From: Brevundimonas sp. AJA228-03
Lineage (GTDB): Bacteria > Pseudomonadota > Alphaproteobacteria > Caulobacterales > Caulobacteraceae
Direction: 5' to 3'
Length of the DNA: 64,000 bases
Assembly: GCF_017795885.1 (NCBI RefSeq)
Contig: NZ_CP059297.1
Location: 744,001-808,000 of the forward strand
Shown here: piece by piece, positions 62,541 to 64,000 of the stretch
How the letters are laid out: the number at the start of each line of letters is the position of its first letter
Numbering within the stretch: position 1 is the first letter of the stretch
Notes under the pieces: generated by a model
What the model saw: the letters and a program-made list of their open reading frames with translations, nothing else
What the model was told of the DNA's origin: nothing
Databases searched by the model: none
Translations under genes and position numbers: made by a program

Positions 62541-63347
62541 TCAGGCCTTTTGCACGACCAGAAGCATCGAGGTAGAGACATAACCGCCGAGCAGAAGCTT
62601 GATGTGACGCGAGCCGGGCTGAAAATAGGGCGGCTCATCGTAGTCGAGATCATAGGGGTGGACCCCCGCGTCGAAATCGACCGGCTCCAGGCCGCAGCGG
62701 CCCTTGCGAAGCATGTAGTCGAGGCGTTCGATATCCTGTCTGCGGTAGATGCAGTCGCCCGAGGTGACCGTTTCCATGTTCGAGCTGACGTTATACTCGG
62801 TCGTGTGAACGCCGATACCGCCCGGCTTCAGCAGTCGCGTGGCGTTGACGACGAAATTCAGACCGGCATCCAGGTCGCCGATGTGCTCCAGCGCGCAGGA
62901 ACTCCAGACGAAATCCACGGATTCGCTTTCGAACTCATCGAGATGGTTCATGTCTGCCGGCTGGAATTTCACCAGATCCCGGAAACGCCTCTCGTCGACG
63001 ATGCCGGGGTGATAGAGGGCGTCCAGATTAGCCGCATGCTGGCCAGTCTGGGCCCAGTCGCCGGTCGAGGCACCGACATGCAGGTCGGTGGCGAGGATAT
63101 GCACGTCGCGGCTGGCGAAGGCCGAGGCCAGAGGCTCCTGGCCCACTGCAAAGCCCAGGCCCGACTTCCCGCGCGCGAGCATGCCGCGCGACGAGAGAGT
63201 CTCGAAGATCGCGCACCACTCCCACCATTTGCGGTAGCTGGCGTGAACGTCCGGAGACACTCCGGCAGGGATGCCCATGACGGCACCGGTGGTGCGGTAC
63301 CAGTCGGTGTTGAAATGTTCGTAACGGCAAACCGTGGAACTCAGCAT
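62541..63347 (-). CDS. Class I SAM-dependent methyltransferase
   Basis: This 268-residue protein shows post-motif segments of small-molecule methyltransferases: VDFVWSSCALEHIGDLDAGL, then FVVNATRLLKPGGIGVHTTE. The motif I region is atypical, without a clear E/DxGxGxG, and may use FAVGQEPLASAFASRDVHIL. Presumed to act on a sugar of the glycan. 222 bp with no gene (63348-63569) separate it from the FkbM gene. Confidence 0.75.
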   Translation of the reverse strand: MLSSTVCRYEHFNTDWYRTTGAVMGIPAGVSPDVHASYRKWWEWCAIFETLSSRGMLARGKSGLGFAVGQEPLASAFASRDVHILATDLHVGASTGDWAQTGQHAANLDALYHPGIVDERRFRDLVKFQPADMNHLDEFESESVDFVWSSCALEHIGDLDAGLNFVVNATRLLKPGGIGVHTTEYNVSSNMETVTSGDCIYRRQDIERLDYMLRKGRCGLEPVDFDAGVHPYDLDYDEPPYFQPGSRHIKLLLGGYVSTSMLLVVQKA

Positions 63348-63569
63348 TCGTCCTCTACTCCCTACCCTCGCCGACCGACGGCCGTTCCGGGCTTAGTGCA
63401 ATCGAAAGCGAAGCGGGAGGGGCTATCTGGCCGATCCAGGGGGTACCGACGATTGTCAGAAAGGTCAGATGTCGAACCGGGCGTGAGCTCCTGTCTGGAA
63501 CCTTTTCGAAGACGTGCATCGACTCCCGGCGGCGAGCAGCGCCCGAGGAGGTCGATCCGGCCCAGCCGA

Positions 63570-64000
63570 TCAGGCCTGGAACAGCCGGGGGTTCTTCCAG
63601 CCCTGGACGCCGTCGACGGTGACGATCGGCATCGGATGGGAAATGTCCAGGAAGGCGGGGCGCTCCATGTCCAGCTCCCAGCCCGCATCGATCATGAGGC
63701 CGAACAGCCGCCCTTCGATCTGGCGGCTGTGGGTGCCGATCAGGACATAGGCGAACTTGGCCGAGAGGATGTCGAGGCACGATGCGACCAGATCGACCTC
63801 GCCGCCCTGGATGTCGATGTGGAGAAGGTCCACGCGCGGGTGATCGCGCGAAATCTCCTCCAGCGAGATCATCGGCAGGGCGGTGTAGCGGCCCGTCGCC
63901 ATCAGCTCTTGAGTACGGGCCTCATCGGCGTCCAGAACGGGTTCGAGGCCCCAGGACTCGCCCGCGGCTTCCTGAAGGGGAAACAGGGCGACGCCCGACC
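63570..64000 (-). CDS. FkbM family methyltransferase, 3' part (start beyond the window)
   Basis: The 142 visible C-terminal residues contain the FkbM signature RVDLLHIDIQGGE, then VLIGTHSRQIEGRLFGLM and VTVDGVQGWKNPRLFQA. Alignment by eye with the gene at 59200 is continuous (ALFP, WGLEPV, DATEE/DADEA and onwards), showing a duplication within the cluster. Confidence 0.85.
   Translation of the reverse strand, partial: SGVALFPLQEAAGESWGLEPVLDADEARTQELMATGRYTALPMISLEEISRDHPRVDLLHIDIQGGEVDLVASCLDILSAKFAYVLIGTHSRQIEGRLFGLMIDAGWELDMERPAFLDISHPMPIVTVDGVQGWKNPRLFQA

Overview
The window is a high-GC bacterial chromosome segment. It looks alphaproteobacterial, most likely Caulobacteraceae such as Brevundimonas. 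This is inference from dense overlapping genes with many GTG/TTG starts, a sugar-type TonB receptor, and the hemC / tsaD-gpsA, dapD-nucleotidase-argB and rml/wza gene sets.

1-12773 is an accessory catabolic region ending at a P4-type integrase beside tRNA-Thr(CGT). One translationally coupled operon encodes AraC, FadR-type GntR, an MFS transporter and a mannitol-dehydrogenase-family enzyme. A second same-strand group encodes an FMN 2-hydroxyacid dehydrogenase, type-B carboxylesterase, ROK sugar kinase (cut by an amber codon), TonB receptor and FAD 2-hydroxyacid dehydrogenase. Copies of one 15-bp palindrome lie upstream of both operons, which suggests a single regulon for taking up and oxidising an unknown sugar or hydroxyacid-type compound.

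12774-30763 is mostly conserved chromosome: tRNA-Thr, hemD, hemC, tsaD, gpsA, a Rieske protein, a phasin, a creatininase-like amidohydrolase, a TetR/MFS/HlyD efflux operon with its operator, an amine oxidase, nth, an ATP-grasp ligase, adenosine kinase, phosphomannomutase, a serine hydrolase, gpmA and a stand-alone deaminase. Palindromic repeats are inserted between hemC and hemD and inside tsaD.

30807-38098 is a type II secretion cluster in an unusual order: J-K-L and M-C-D on the minus strand around G-H on the plus strand. No ATPase (E), platform protein (F) or pseudopilin I is present. A SleB-type hydrolase follows.

39178-64000 is a surface glycan region. It holds dTDP-L-rhamnose genes, a hydrolase-TPR protein, an ABC capsule/O-antigen exporter (permease, KpsE-like, ATPase), a 290-residue protein of unknown function, a subtilase lipoprotein resembling autotransporters, and a Wza lipoprotein. 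A housekeeping block (dapD, nucleotidase, argB) comes next. After it lie a sulfotransferase, GDP-rhamnose-type genes (gmd and a reductase), four methyltransferases including two FkbM paralogues, and a TPR-glycosyltransferase. A ~62-bp hairpin repeat recurs at 10920, 10995 (variant core), 30762 and 39764.
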